A stretch of DNA of 64,000 nt from Bradyrhizobium sp. Y36 (GCF_002531575.1 NZ_NWTI01000021.1:84396-148395), one strand, 5' to 3'. Counted from the first letter of the stretch, positions 53,785 to 62,983 are shown. Notes: generated by a model not told the origin, from the letters alone. Program-made: numbers and translations.

Positions 53785-54129
53785 TCAGCAATAGCCGTAG
53801 ATGCCGCACGAATAGGGCAAGCGCCAGAAATAATCGACCTGCTTCCCGCCGTAATACGAGCCCTGATAGTCGTAATCCCAGGGGCGGCCGTAATAGCCGG
53901 GCAGCGTGTGCGAGCCCGGCAGCAGCGGGGTGCCCGGCAGGTTGCTGATATAGCTTCCGATGCCATGGGCCGGCGAGATCAGCGCATCCGGATCGGTGTC
54001 GACCCAAACCTTGGGCGGCTCCTGCTGCTGCGCGGCGGCTCGCCGCTTCGGCGTGGCCGGCAAGTCAGCAGCGAGCGCGCTTGAAACCGTCAGCATCGCG
54101 GCAAGGGCAGGCAGCATCCAGCGCAGCAT
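53785..54129 (-). CDS. Small exported tyrosine/glycine/proline-rich protein
   Basis: A 114-residue protein with a signal peptide (MLRWMLPALAAMLTVSSALA, cleavage before ADLPATPKRR). The mature part is rich in Pro, Gly and Tyr (PGYYGRPWDYDYQGSYYGGKQVDYFW) and ends in two cysteines (SCGIYGYC), perhaps a disulfide-closed end. The start at 54129 is preferred to 54159. Similar exported proteins are common in Bradyrhizobium, with no known function. Confidence 0.75.
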   Translation of the reverse strand: MLRWMLPALAAMLTVSSALAADLPATPKRRAAAQQQEPPKVWVDTDPDALISPAHGIGSYISNLPGTPLLPGSHTLPGYYGRPWDYDYQGSYYGGKQVDYFWRLPYSCGIYGYC

Positions 54130-54249
54130 CGTCGGCTCCGAATCAAAGGGGCGATCCAAAGACGATGTATGCGGCAGATATGGTTAATGACTGTTAACCG
54201 GCGGCGTGTTTCCGGGGCGGCTTGGCGCTCCGCCCCGGAAGATCAGCAA

Positions 54250-55530
54250 CTACGCCCCCAGCGCCTGTTCCAGATCCGCGATCAGGTCTTCCTTGTCCTC
54301 GATGCCGATCGAGAGGCGCACCACGTCGGGGCCGGCGCCGGACTTCACCTTGGCGGCGTCGTCGAGCTGGCTGTGCGTGGTTGAGGCGGGGTGGATGACG
54401 AGCGAGCGGGTGTCGCCGACATTGGCGAGGTGCGAGAACAGCTGCAGCTTCGACACCAGGTTGACGCCGGCGTCGTAGCCGCCCTTCAGGCTGAAGGTGA
54501 ACACGGCGCCCGCGCCCTTCGGCGCGTATTTGCGCGCCAGCTGGTGATACTTGTCGCTCGGCAGGCCCGCATAGCTGACAGAGGCCACCGCCGGATGGCC
54601 GGCGAGGAATTCGGCGACCGCTTTGGCATTGTCGCAATGCCGCTGCATGCGCAGCGGCAGCGTCTCGATGCCGGTCAGGATCATGAAGGCGTTGAACGGT
54701 GACAGTGCGGGGCCGAGATCGCGCAAGCCCAGCACGCGGCAGGCGATCGCGAAGGCGAAATTGCCGAAGGTCTCCTGCAGCCGGATGCCGTGATATTCGG
54801 GCCGCGGCTCCGAGAGCATCGGGTACTTGCCGCCCGTGGACCAGTCGAAGGTGCCGGCGTCCACGATGATGCCGCCGAGCGAATTGCCGTGGCCGCCGAG
54901 GAACTTCGTCAGCGAGTGCACGACGATGTCGGCGCCGTGGTCGATCGGGCGGATCAGATAGGGCGAGGCCAGCGTGTTGTCGACGATCAGCGGCACGCCC
55001 GCCTTGCGTGCGACCGTCGAGATCGCCTCGATGTCGGTGATGCTCCCGCCGGGATTGGCGATGGACTCGATGAAGATCGCCTTGGTGCGCGGGGTCACCG
55101 CGCGCTCGAAGCTCGCGATGTCATCGGGATCAGCCCACACCACGTTCCAGCCGAAGCTCTTGAACGCGTGCGTGAACTGGTTGATCGAGCCGCCATAGAG
55201 CTTTCGCGCTGCGATGAACTCGTCGCCCGGCTGCAGCAGTTGCTGCAGCACCACGACCTGTGCGGCATGACCCGAGGCCACCGCCAGCGCAGCCGTGCCG
55301 CCTTCGAGCGCGGCGACGCGCTCCTCCAGCACCGCGTTGGTCGGGTTGCCGATGCGGGTATAGATGTTGCCGAACGCCTGCAGGCCGAACAGCGAGGCGG
55401 CGTGGTCGGCGTCGTTGAAGACGAACGAGGTGGTTTGATAAATCGGAGTCGCGCGCGCGCCGGTGGTGGGGTCGGGCTGTGCACCGGCATGCACGGCGAG
55501 GGTCGAAAATCCCGGAAGGCGATCGCTCAT
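54250..55530 (-). CDS. O-acetylhomoserine sulfhydrylase-type PLP enzyme
   Basis: A 426-residue PLP enzyme of the Cys/Met metabolism family. It uses O-acetylhomoserine to make homocysteine or related thioethers. The PLP lysine is K209 in VVHSLTKFLGGHGNS; GARATPIYQTTSFVFND at the start and GSITDIEAISTVARKAGVPLIVDNT are typical of the O-acetylhomoserine aminocarboxypropyltransferase branch (MetY). It is full length. The CoA-binding protein and enoyl-CoA hydratase genes upstream run the same way, with 149 and 19 bp gaps, and form a likely operon. Confidence 0.93.
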   Translation of the reverse strand: MSDRLPGFSTLAVHAGAQPDPTTGARATPIYQTTSFVFNDADHAASLFGLQAFGNIYTRIGNPTNAVLEERVAALEGGTAALAVASGHAAQVVVLQQLLQPGDEFIAARKLYGGSINQFTHAFKSFGWNVVWADPDDIASFERAVTPRTKAIFIESIANPGGSITDIEAISTVARKAGVPLIVDNTLASPYLIRPIDHGADIVVHSLTKFLGGHGNSLGGIIVDAGTFDWSTGGKYPMLSEPRPEYHGIRLQETFGNFAFAIACRVLGLRDLGPALSPFNAFMILTGIETLPLRMQRHCDNAKAVAEFLAGHPAVASVSYAGLPSDKYHQLARKYAPKGAGAVFTFSLKGGYDAGVNLVSKLQLFSHLANVGDTRSLVIHPASTTHSQLDDAAKVKSGAGPDVVRLSIGIEDKEDLIADLEQALGA

Positions 55531-55679
55531 TGAGGGCGTCCTGTTCTTGTGATCTGAAATCGCGCGGCATGCTGATGGGCGCCGCGCTCGCCGTCAAGGC
55601 GCCGCTTCACATCAGGATGATTTGGGAATGATCCTGCTACGCATTGCCGCGTTCGCGAAATGAACGCTTCGCGATTGCG

Positions 55680-56264
55680 TCAGCTTTGCTCGCTCTTGTT
55701 CTTGGCCGCGCGATCGGATGCGGCGGTGTCGCCACCGCCGACACTCATCCGGTTGAGGGACAGCCGCATGCCTTGCGTCGGTGCCGGCGCGCGCTTGGAA
55801 CTGAGCGTGCGCGAATTCACGCCCATCCAGGAGATTTCGGACGACAGCCGGCCATATTCGATCTTGGGGCAGCGGTTCATCACCACCTTGATACCGACCG
55901 ATTCCGCCTTCGCCGCCGCGGCGTCGTCGCGTGCACCAAGCTGCATCCAGATCACCTTGGGCAGCGGATCGAGCGTGAGCGCCTCTTCGACGACAGGCAT
56001 GAGGTGGCTGGAGTTGCGGAAGATGTCGATCATGTCGACGGGACGGCCGATGTCGGAGAGCGACGCGACGAACGGCTTTCCCAGCAGCTCCTTGCCGACA
56101 TGACCGGGGTTCACCGGGATCATGTCGTAGCCGCGCTGCGCGAGGTATTTGAACGCGAAATAGCTCGGGCGCACGTTGATGGGCGAGGCGCCGACCATCG
56201 CGATCGACTTCACGCCGTTGAGGATGCCGCGGATGTAATTGTCGGGATAGGCGTCGTGGTTCAT
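55680..56264 (-). CDS. CoA-binding domain protein
   Basis: A 194-residue protein of the YccU/CoA_binding type: a Rossmann-like domain with KSIAMVGASPINVRPSYFAFKYLAQRGYDMIPVNPGHVGKEL and then VIWMQLGARDDAAAAKAESVGIKVVMNRCPKIEYGRL. It binds CoA-like ligands without known enzyme activity. The C-terminal 40 residues are a variable basic/serine-rich tail. The start at 56264 is favoured. It is 19 bp downstream of the enoyl-CoA hydratase gene and may be co-transcribed with the MetY-like gene. Confidence 0.88.
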   Translation of the reverse strand: MNHDAYPDNYIRGILNGVKSIAMVGASPINVRPSYFAFKYLAQRGYDMIPVNPGHVGKELLGKPFVASLSDIGRPVDMIDIFRNSSHLMPVVEEALTLDPLPKVIWMQLGARDDAAAAKAESVGIKVVMNRCPKIEYGRLSSEISWMGVNSRTLSSKRAPAPTQGMRLSLNRMSVGGGDTAASDRAAKNKSEQS

Positions 56265-56283
56265 CACTTGTCTTTTCTTGTTG

Positions 56284-57108
56284 TTACTCGTCCCGCCATG
56301 TCGGCGTGCGCTTCTCGATGAACGCGCCGATGCCTTCCTCGGCATCGCGCGCCATCATGTTCTCGGTCATCACCTCGGCCGCATAGAGATAGGCGTCCGC
56401 AAGGCTCATCTCGGCCTGGCGGTAGAACGCTTCCTTGCCGAGCTTGACGGTATAGGCTGATTTCAGCGCGACCTTTTCGGCGAGCGCGATCGCGGCGTCA
56501 CGCTCGGTGCCGGCGGCGACCACGCGGTTGACGAGCCCGATCTCGCGGGCACGCGCGGCCGGGATCGGCTCGCCCGTCAGCAGCATCTCCATGGCCTGCT
56601 TGCGCGGGACGTTGCGCGACAGCGCCACCATCGGGGTCGAGCAGAACAGGCCGATGTCGACGCCGGGGGTGGCGAAGCTTGCGGCTTCCGATGCGATCGC
56701 AAGGTCGCAGCTCGCCACGAGCTGGCAGCCGGCTGCGGTCGCGATGCCCTGGACGGACGCGACCACGGGCTTTGGCAAATGCACGATCGCCTGCATCATC
56801 GCGCTGCAGGCATTCATCATCTCGGCGAAGAAGGCCCGGCCGCGATCGGGGTCGCTGCGGCGCGCGGTGAGTTCCTTCATGTCGTGGCCCGCAGAGAAGG
56901 CGGGGCCGTTGGCCGCGATCACGACGCCGCGGACGGCCTTGTCGTCGCGGATCGCGTCGAGCTCGGCATGCAGGCCCGCGATCATCGCGGCCGACAGGCT
57001 GTTGCGGGCGGCCGGGCGGTTCAGCGTCAGGACCGCGATGGGACCTGCGGTCTCGCGCAGCAGGATCGGCGGTTGCGGGGAGGGGGCACGGGCAGCGGTG
57101 ACGGACAT
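56284..57108 (-). CDS. Enoyl-CoA hydratase/isomerase family protein
   Basis: A 274-residue crotonase-fold protein. The oxyanion segments are FSAGHDMKEL and ASVQGIATAAGCQLVASCDL. Typical hydratases have Glu at two positions in the second and third motifs. Here the stretch after CDLAIASEAASFATPGVDIGLFCSTPMVAL is unusual in having GLFCS instead of GxxP-type GLxP. Activity is therefore uncertain; the isomerase or a related hydrolase type is possible. The start at 57108 is favoured. It is divergent from a PaaI-type thioesterase gene. Confidence 0.87.
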   Translation of the reverse strand: MSVTAARAPSPQPPILLRETAGPIAVLTLNRPAARNSLSAAMIAGLHAELDAIRDDKAVRGVVIAANGPAFSAGHDMKELTARRSDPDRGRAFFAEMMNACSAMMQAIVHLPKPVVASVQGIATAAGCQLVASCDLAIASEAASFATPGVDIGLFCSTPMVALSRNVPRKQAMEMLLTGEPIPAARAREIGLVNRVVAAGTERDAAIALAEKVALKSAYTVKLGKEAFYRQAEMSLADAYLYAAEVMTENMMARDAEEGIGAFIEKRTPTWRDE

Positions 57109-57194
57109 TGACGCGAATTCCGCTAAAAGATTGCAATTGGATGACGCAGATAACTTAATGTAACAGAGCAAGTGAAGCGAGGGTGGGGAACAGC

Positions 57195-57623
57195 ATGGCG
57201 TTAGCGAAAATGAGCGTGGCAGAGGTCGAGCAGTTCCTCCGTCACGAGTTTCCCCAGGCCTTCAGCGGCGACGACATCACGATCGAGAGCGCCGACGGCC
57301 AGACCTGCCTCTTGCGGCAGCGTTACAGCGAAAAGATGCTGCGGCCGGGCGGTACCGTGTCCGGGCCGACCCTGATGGCGCTGGCCGATTTCGCGATGTA
57401 CGTGGTGCTGCTGTCCGCGATCGGGCCGGTCGGGCTCGCGGTGACCACCAATCTCAACATCAATTTCCTGCGCAAGGGCGGGTCCGGCCAGGACGTGCTG
57501 GCGGAGGCGCGGCTGCTCAAGCTCGGCAAGCGTCTGGCGGTCGGGGAAGTCAAGCTGCTGTCCGGCTCCTCGCCCGATCCGATCGCTCACGTCACCTCGA
57601 CCTATTCCATTCCAACTGTTTGA
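57195..57623 (+). CDS. PaaI-type hotdog thioesterase
   Basis: A 142-residue hotdog-fold acyl-CoA thioesterase: CLLRQRYSEKMLRPGGTVSGPTLMALADFAMYVVLL carries the hotdog helix with the catalytic-type acidic position, and LAVTTNLNINFLRKG the opposite strand. ATG 57195 is preferred to GTG 57183. Its neighbour on the divergent side is an enoyl-CoA hydratase-like gene, so both may serve a CoA-linked catabolic route. Substrate unknown. Confidence 0.88.
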   Translation: MALAKMSVAEVEQFLRHEFPQAFSGDDITIESADGQTCLLRQRYSEKMLRPGGTVSGPTLMALADFAMYVVLLSAIGPVGLAVTTNLNINFLRKGGSGQDVLAEARLLKLGKRLAVGEVKLLSGSSPDPIAHVTSTYSIPTV

Positions 57624-57695
57624 GGTTTTCGCAGGTAATATAGCACCATATTTTTAACTCGTTGATATTGCATATATAATTTCCATCTCCGGGCA

Positions 57696-57723
57696 TTGAC
57701 CGCAACGCGTCTCTTCTCTAGAA
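57696..57723 (+). promoter_or_regulatory. Likely promoter of rplM–rpsI
   Basis: -35 ttgacc (57696–57701), 16-bp spacer, -10 ctagaa (57718–57723). It lies about 60 bp before the rplM ATG. An AT-rich stretch upstream (57640–57680, including tatataat) may add an UP-like element or a second weak promoter. Confidence 0.45.
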
Positions 57724-57781
57724 AACCGCGCAGTCCGGTGCGGTGTTCGCGCCGATGCTCCCCGTCCACGGAAACTCTGAC

Positions 57782-58246
57782 ATGAAAACCTTTTCGGCAA
57801 AGCCGGCTGAGGTGACGAAGAAGTGGGTGCTGATCGACGCCAAGGGTCTGGTCGTCGGCCGTCTCGCCACCATCGTCGCCATGCGCCTGCGCGGCAAGCA
57901 CCTCCCGACCTACACCCCGCACGTTGATTGCGGCGACAACGTCATCATCATCAATGCGCAGCATGCGGTCCTCACCGGCCGCAAGCGCGAGCAGAAGACC
58001 TACTACAAGCACACCGGCTATGTCGGCCACGTCAAGGAGCGCACCGCGCGCCAGATCCTCGAGGGCAAGCATCCCGAGCGCGTGCTCGAGAAGGCCGTCG
58101 AGCGCATGATCCCGCGTGGTCCGCTCGGTCGCGTGCAGATGGGCAACCTCCGTGTCTATGGCGGCGCCGATCATCCGCACGAGGCGCAGCAGCCCGAGAA
58201 GATCGACATCGCCAAGTTGAACCGCAAGAACACGAGGGCCGCATAA
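57782..58246 (+). CDS. rplM: Ribosomal protein L13
   Basis: A 154-residue 50S subunit protein. MKTFSAKPAEVTKKWVLIDA, then VVGRLATIVAMRLRGK, YTPHVDCGDNVIIINA and ERMIPRGPLGRVQMGNLRVYGG are the standard L13 signatures. The start at 57782 is preferred over 57743, whose extra 13 residues are not part of the family. rpsI begins one base after its stop, the usual L13–S9 operon. Confidence 0.97.
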   Translation: MKTFSAKPAEVTKKWVLIDAKGLVVGRLATIVAMRLRGKHLPTYTPHVDCGDNVIIINAQHAVLTGRKREQKTYYKHTGYVGHVKERTARQILEGKHPERVLEKAVERMIPRGPLGRVQMGNLRVYGGADHPHEAQQPEKIDIAKLNRKNTRAA

Positions 58247-58247
58247 C

Positions 58248-58727
58248 ATGGCCGAATCCATCCAGTCGCTCGACCAGCTCTCGCAGCTCAAGACGGCGGC
58301 GGCGCCCGATGCGCCCAAGCACGAGAAGAAGGTCGACAAGTTCAACCGCGCCTATGCCACCGGCAAGCGCAAGGACGCGGTCGCCCGCGTGTGGATCAAG
58401 CCGGGCGCCGGCAAGGTCACCGTCAACTCGCGCGAGGTCGAGGTCTATTTCGCCCGTCCCGTGCTGCGCATGATGATCGAGCAGCCGTTCTCGGTGGCCG
58501 CCCGTTCCGGCCAGTACGACGTGATCTGCACGGTCGCCGGCGGCGGTCTCTCCGGCCAGGCCGGCGCGGTCCGTCACGGCATCTCCAAGGCTCTCACCTA
58601 TTTCGAGCCGGAGCTGCGCAGCGTGCTCAAGAAGGGCGGCTTCCTCACCCGCGACTCGCGCGTGGTCGAGCGCAAGAAGTACGGCAAGGCCAAGGCCCGC
58701 CGGTCCTTCCAGTTCTCGAAGCGTTAA
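58248..58727 (+). CDS. rpsI: Ribosomal protein S9
   Basis: A 159-residue 30S subunit protein. The N-terminal alphaproteobacterial extension (about 35 residues) is followed by AYATGKRKDAVARVWIKPGAGKVTVNSREVE and the C-terminal GGGLSGQAGAVRHGISKAL and KYGKAKARRSFQFSKR, whose final basic residues reach the P-site tRNA. A strong terminator follows 45 bp later. Confidence 0.97.
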   Translation: MAESIQSLDQLSQLKTAAAPDAPKHEKKVDKFNRAYATGKRKDAVARVWIKPGAGKVTVNSREVEVYFARPVLRMMIEQPFSVAARSGQYDVICTVAGGGLSGQAGAVRHGISKALTYFEPELRSVLKKGGFLTRDSRVVERKKYGKAKARRSFQFSKR

Positions 58728-58771
58728 TCGCTTCGGTCACATTCGCCGCGAAAGCGGCTTCAATGAGATGC

Positions 58772-58800
58772 AAAAGGGCGCTGATTTCAGCGCCCTTTTT
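58772..58800 (+). terminator. Terminator after rplM–rpsI
   Basis: A near-perfect 13-base inverted repeat (aaaagggcgctga/tcagcgccctttt) with a short loop and a T-run. It is 45 bp after rpsI. Confidence 0.92.
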
Positions 58801-58956
58801 GCTGTTCGTTTGTACGCAAATTGATGGCGTGTTTCCGGAAAAATTGGGCACCCGCGAAAACCTGAATGGAACCCGCCGGACCTAGCGTCGCCTTCGGAAG
58901 GGCGCGCAAATCGGATGGACCGATCGCGTAACTGCTATGTTCTAGAGGGGGCCGAC

Positions 58957-60177
58957 ATGATGTCGCTCGATAGCATCACGCTCTATTTGGTCGCCACCAT
59001 GGTCGCCGCACTGCTCGGCGCCATGATGGTGTTTTTCGGCAGGCAGGAGGACAGCCCTGCACTGAAATGGTGGGGCACCGCCTATCTGCTCGGTGCCGCC
59101 TCCGTCGCGCTATGGACCGCGACCGGCGACAAGCTCGGTCCGCAGCTCTATCTCGCGCTGAATGCCGTCGGCTTCGTCGCTTGCGGCATGGTGTGGAATG
59201 CGGCGCGCGTCTTCCACGGCCGCAAGCCTCATTGGCCCGGCCTCGTGCTCGGCGCGCTCGCCTGGGTCGCCGCGGTCTCGCTGCTTTCCCCCGAGGCCTC
59301 GATGCTGCGCATGATGATCGGCGCCGGCATCGTCTCGGTCTACGCCGCGCTGACCGCGAGTGAGCTCTGGACCGAGCGGCGCAAGAGCCTGCAGCGGCGC
59401 TGGCCGGCTTTCGTCGTGCCGGTGATGCACGGCTGCGTGCTGATGCTGCCGATCGTGCTCGGCAGCTTCCTGCGTCCGCACGATGCCGGCTTCTCCTCCA
59501 GCATCTGGGTCACGGTGTTCGCAGTCGAGCTCATCCTCTACGCCGTCGGCACCGTGTTCGTGATCTTCATGCTGGTGTCCGAGCGCACGGTGACAGCGCA
59601 CCGGACCGCAGCCTCCACCGACCCGCTCACCGGCATGCTCAACCGCCGCGGCTTCTCGGAAGCCTGCGGCCGTGTGATCGAGCGCGAGGCCAAGGCCGGC
59701 CGTCCCGTGACCGTGATGATCTTCGACATCGACCACTTCAAGTCGATCAACGACCGCTTCGGCCATCCCGCCGGCGACGAGATGCTGAGGCTGTTCTCGA
59801 CCGTCGTCGTCAGCAACTTGCGCATCACCGACCTCTCGGGCCGCATCGGCGGCGAGGAGTTCGCAGCGCTGCTGCCGTGTTCGCTGGAGGAGGGCGTGCT
59901 GGTCGCCGAGCGTGTGCGCGAAGCCTTCGAAACCTCCGGCGTCGTGGTCGATGAGGGGCCGGTCGACACCACCGTCAGCATCGGCGTTGCCGGCGGTCCC
60001 GCCGGCACCGAGCTCGAGGTGCTGCTGGCCTCGGCCGACACTGCGCTGTACCAGGCCAAGCGTGGCGGCCGCAATCGCGTCGAGGCGGCGGAGGAGCTGC
60101 CGCTGTCGCTGGAGAACTGGCGCCGCCAGAGCGCCGCGCGGATCGGTGCGCCGCAGGCGCGGCCGGCCACGGCCTGA
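58957..60177 (+). CDS. Membrane-bound diguanylate cyclase (GGDEF)
   Basis: A 406-residue protein with six to seven N-terminal membrane helices (about 7–27, 36–55, 65–83, 95–110, 118–135, 152–172, 185–207) and a C-terminal GGDEF domain from about residue 220 (DPLTGMLNRRGF). The active-site motif is GGEEF (298–302), and the I-site RITD (289–292) sits five residues before it, so both catalysis and product inhibition should work. It makes c-di-GMP. The N-terminus has no recognised sensor name. ATG 58957 follows AGAGGGG. Confidence 0.93.
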   Translation: MMSLDSITLYLVATMVAALLGAMMVFFGRQEDSPALKWWGTAYLLGAASVALWTATGDKLGPQLYLALNAVGFVACGMVWNAARVFHGRKPHWPGLVLGALAWVAAVSLLSPEASMLRMMIGAGIVSVYAALTASELWTERRKSLQRRWPAFVVPVMHGCVLMLPIVLGSFLRPHDAGFSSSIWVTVFAVELILYAVGTVFVIFMLVSERTVTAHRTAASTDPLTGMLNRRGFSEACGRVIEREAKAGRPVTVMIFDIDHFKSINDRFGHPAGDEMLRLFSTVVVSNLRITDLSGRIGGEEFAALLPCSLEEGVLVAERVREAFETSGVVVDEGPVDTTVSIGVAGGPAGTELEVLLASADTALYQAKRGGRNRVEAAEELPLSLENWRRQSAARIGAPQARPATA

Positions 60178-60235
60178 GACGCGAGGTGGCTTGCGGTAAC
60201 CCTCTGTTTACCATTCGATCCCTACCATTGCGGTC

Positions 60236-60475
60236 ATGGAATCGATCCGTCGACAGAACCCGCAAGCTGCCCTGATGTCGCTCGAAGCCGCTGCGGCGTC
60301 GGCACGCAGCGGTTTCGCCTGTCTGTTCTCGACGGCAGATGAATACGAGAGCGCGCTGATCAACGAGCGCCGCGCGCAGGGGCGCTACGCGCAAAGCCGC
60401 CGCAGCTACTGGCCGCTCGCGATGTTCGTCGGTTGTGCCCTCGTCGTGGCTGGCACGGTTCTGCTGCTGGTTTGA
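60236..60475 (+). CDS. Small single-helix membrane protein
   Basis: A 79-residue protein with an alanine-rich helical part, a basic middle (INERRAQGRYAQSRRSYWP) and one C-terminal membrane helix (LAMFVGCALVVAGTVLLLV). It lies 58 bp after the diguanylate cyclase and is co-directional. Function unknown. A clean ATG start and a lack of overlap make it likely real. Confidence 0.65.
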   Translation: MESIRRQNPQAALMSLEAAAASARSGFACLFSTADEYESALINERRAQGRYAQSRRSYWPLAMFVGCALVVAGTVLLLV

Positions 60476-60577
60476 GAGACCTGCATTTTTGGGCCGACCG
60501 GGGCGCCATTTCGGCGCCTTCTTCTTTGCCCTCGGCTACGGTAGACACGCCCATCGAACAAAAACGGGTGGAAACCG

Positions 60578-60874
60578 ATGATCACCGAGATCGCGCAAAT
60601 CGACGTCAAGCCGGGCAGCGAGAAGGACTTTGAGGCCGCCGTCGCCAAGGCCAAGGCCGCCTTCGGCCGCTCCAAGGGCTTTCACGGTTTCGAGCTGCAC
60701 AAGTCGATCGAGAAGCCGCAGCGCTACCGGCTGATGGTGAAATGGGCGACGCTGGAGAACCACACCGTCGATTTCCGCGGCTCGGAGAATTTCGCCGAAT
60801 GGCGCGGCCTCGTCGGCCAGTATTTTGCCGCGCCGCCGGAAGTCGAGCACACCGAGACCGTGCTGACGACCTGA
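60578..60874 (+). CDS. Antibiotic biosynthesis monooxygenase-type (ABM) protein
   Basis: A 98-residue ferredoxin-like protein: MITEIAQIDVKPGSEKDFEAAVAKAKAAFGRSKGFHGFELHKSIEKPQRYRL with an alpha/beta layout typical of the ABM domain. It often occurs as a dimer, with roles in haem or quinone oxygenation. No strict catalytic residues can be fixed from sequence. It is convergent with the AI-2E-family gene, whose stop is only a few bases away. Confidence 0.82.
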   Translation: MITEIAQIDVKPGSEKDFEAAVAKAKAAFGRSKGFHGFELHKSIEKPQRYRLMVKWATLENHTVDFRGSENFAEWRGLVGQYFAAPPEVEHTETVLTT

Positions 60875-60877
60875 GGA

Positions 60878-62032
60878 TCACGCCGCCTCCGCAAGCGGCG
60901 GCGCCTCATAGGTCTTGAAGTGATCGATCATGACCTTGGCGATGGCGACCAGCGGGAGCGCCAGCGCAAGGCCCCAGATTCCGAACACCACGCCGAGCAG
61001 GATCTGGAACGCGAACAGCGTGGCCGGCGGGATGTCCAGCGCCTGCCGCTGGAGCACCGGGGTCAGCACATAGCTCTCCATGGCGTGGACGCCCATGAAG
61101 AGCAGGAAGGCCGATAGTGCGGGGACCCAGCCCGATGCGAGGCTCGCCAGCACCACGATGACGCCGGCGATGATGGCCCCGACGGTCGGGATGAAGGCGA
61201 GCAGGCCGGCCTGAATCCCCAGGATGAACGAGCCGGGAATGCCGATGAGGAGAAGCCCGATCCAGGTCACCACGCCGACCGCGAGCATGACGATGATCTG
61301 CGCGATCAGCCAGCGCTCCAGCGTCTCGGCCGTGCGGTCGATGATGAGGGTGATGCGGGTGCGGTGTCTGGCCGGCGCCAGGAATAGCAGGCCGTCGTGA
61401 TAGACGGCGGGCTGGGCGGCGAAGGCGAAGCCCAGGAACAGCACGATGAAGATGTTGCCGACGCCGTGGATGGTGCCGAGCAGCAGCTTGAAGGTCTGGC
61501 TCACGATCGCGCCACCGCTGGAAGCCAGCGCGCCCGCGCTGGGCAAGGCGCCGCGCGAGGGTGCCGCGGGTGCGGACGCAGCCTCCGACGACGGCGTGGT
61601 GCTGGCGGCGTCGGCCGCGCCGTTGCCGAGGTCGAAGAAGCTGGTGTCGATTCCGTGGCTGTCCAGGAAGGACCTGACGTTGGCGAGTTGCGATTTGAGG
61701 GTCTTGCTCAGCAGGGAAGCCTGCTCGGCAATGGTGGCGCCGCCGAGATAGGCGATGCCGGCGAGCATCAGGGCAAGGGCGGTGCAGACGATCGCGAGCC
61801 GTACCGCATGCGGCAGGGGCACGCGGCGCCCGAGCGCGCCGGTCAGCGCGTTGAGGCCGAGACCGAGCAGCATGCCGGTGAAGATCAGCAGCAGGGTGGT
61901 GGCGAAATACCAGGTGAAGGCGAGCAGTGCGGTGAACAGCACGACGCCGATGCCTCCGACCGAGATCGCCCAAGCCTGATCCCAAGCGAGGTCGCCGTGG
62001 GGCCGGGAGCGTTCATCCTTGGACATGGTCAC
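60878..62032 (-). CDS. AI-2E family transporter (PerM-like)
   Basis: A 384-residue polytopic protein with about eight hydrophobic helices, among them WAISVGGIGVVLFTALLAFTWYFATTLLLIFTGMLLGLGLNAL at the start. The C-terminal part contains IGIPGSFILGIQAGLLAFIPTVGAIIAGVIVVLASL, the family core. Family members include putative AI-2 exporters and Na+/H+ antiporters; the actual cargo is unknown. A poly-Ala/Ser-rich stretch lies near residues 135–170. A GTG at 62032 and an ATG at 62026 both fit; the GTG is six bases from AGGGA. Confidence 0.9.
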   Translation of the reverse strand: MTMSKDERSRPHGDLAWDQAWAISVGGIGVVLFTALLAFTWYFATTLLLIFTGMLLGLGLNALTGALGRRVPLPHAVRLAIVCTALALMLAGIAYLGGATIAEQASLLSKTLKSQLANVRSFLDSHGIDTSFFDLGNGAADAASTTPSSEAASAPAAPSRGALPSAGALASSGGAIVSQTFKLLLGTIHGVGNIFIVLFLGFAFAAQPAVYHDGLLFLAPARHRTRITLIIDRTAETLERWLIAQIIVMLAVGVVTWIGLLLIGIPGSFILGIQAGLLAFIPTVGAIIAGVIVVLASLASGWVPALSAFLLFMGVHAMESYVLTPVLQRQALDIPPATLFAFQILLGVVFGIWGLALALPLVAIAKVMIDHFKTYEAPPLAEAA

Positions 62033-62167
62033 ATCGGGTCCCTTTCAGTGCGCTGCGCGCCGCACTCTCTCGACAAACGCGTTTTCGATCAAGCCCGCGT
62101 CAACGCGCTGGTTTGACGCCGGCACGCCGACGGTGCAGAGCGATGGGGAAAGAGCAATGGGGGCGGT

Positions 62168-62893
62168 TTGAGCTTCATCAGCAAATGGGCCGGTCTGCTC
62201 GGGCTTCTGGCCGTGCTCGTGATCGGCGACCAGATCCGGATCAACCGGCCCGGCCACAAATTTCGCCTCACGGTCGAAGTGACGACGCCCGACGGGATCA
62301 AGACCGGGGCGGGCATTCTGGCCGTCGTACCCGACCGCAACTACAACCGCAGCGGCCGCACCATGATGCGCGGGGAGGCGGTGTTCGTCGACCTCGGCCA
62401 AGATCCTGGCAAACACGGCGCCAAGGGCAGGAATCTGGTGGCCTTGCTGGTGCACCGGCAGGACGCCAAGCTGGATTTCGACGACATCAACTATGTCGCG
62501 CTCCGTGCCTATGGAGCTGCGCGCGGCAACCGTGTCTCGTTCAACGACATCCAGCGGCAGACCGGCGCGGTTCCGGTGCAGGGAGACCTCGTTCCGGTGC
62601 TCGTGAGCTTTGCCGATCCCAGGGATCCCGCCACCGCGCGGCTGGTCGCCGGCGACCGGGCAGAGGCGGTTCTGGGCGAAGGCTACGCGATCCGTGGTCT
62701 TAGCGCGGAAGTCGTGCCCAACGGGCTTTGGCCGATTGACTTCGGCGGGGCGCTCGGGGAGCCCGTGACGCGCGGCATCGAGGCGAAGCTGCCCTGGCTG
62801 GCCGCGCCGGGCGATGATGGTGCGGCAACTGCCCTGAAGGCCGCCGGCCTGCCTTCCGGGGACGAGGCCCGGGAGGCATTTGCGCGAAAATAG
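62168..62893 (+). CDS. Hypothetical membrane-anchored protein (241 aa)
   Basis: A 241-residue protein with an N-terminal hydrophobic anchor (KWAGLLGLLAVLVIGDQI) and a largely beta-rich exterior part: FRLTVEVTTPDGIKTGAGIL, then GRTMMRGEAVFVDLGQ, suggesting a periplasmic domain. It begins with TTG 62168 behind GGGGG at about 62158. Short segments (GYAIRGLSAEVVPNGLWPIDFGG) look conserved. No family recognised. Confidence 0.72.
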   Translation: MSFISKWAGLLGLLAVLVIGDQIRINRPGHKFRLTVEVTTPDGIKTGAGILAVVPDRNYNRSGRTMMRGEAVFVDLGQDPGKHGAKGRNLVALLVHRQDAKLDFDDINYVALRAYGAARGNRVSFNDIQRQTGAVPVQGDLVPVLVSFADPRDPATARLVAGDRAEAVLGEGYAIRGLSAEVVPNGLWPIDFGGALGEPVTRGIEAKLPWLAAPGDDGAATALKAAGLPSGDEAREAFARK

Positions 62894-62983
62894 CATTGCC
62901 GTCCCGCGATCCCCTCTGTTGAATTTGTTCCATTCGAGGGGCATGTTTGGGGCATCTTCTTTCGGAGAGGCGCGGAACGACAG

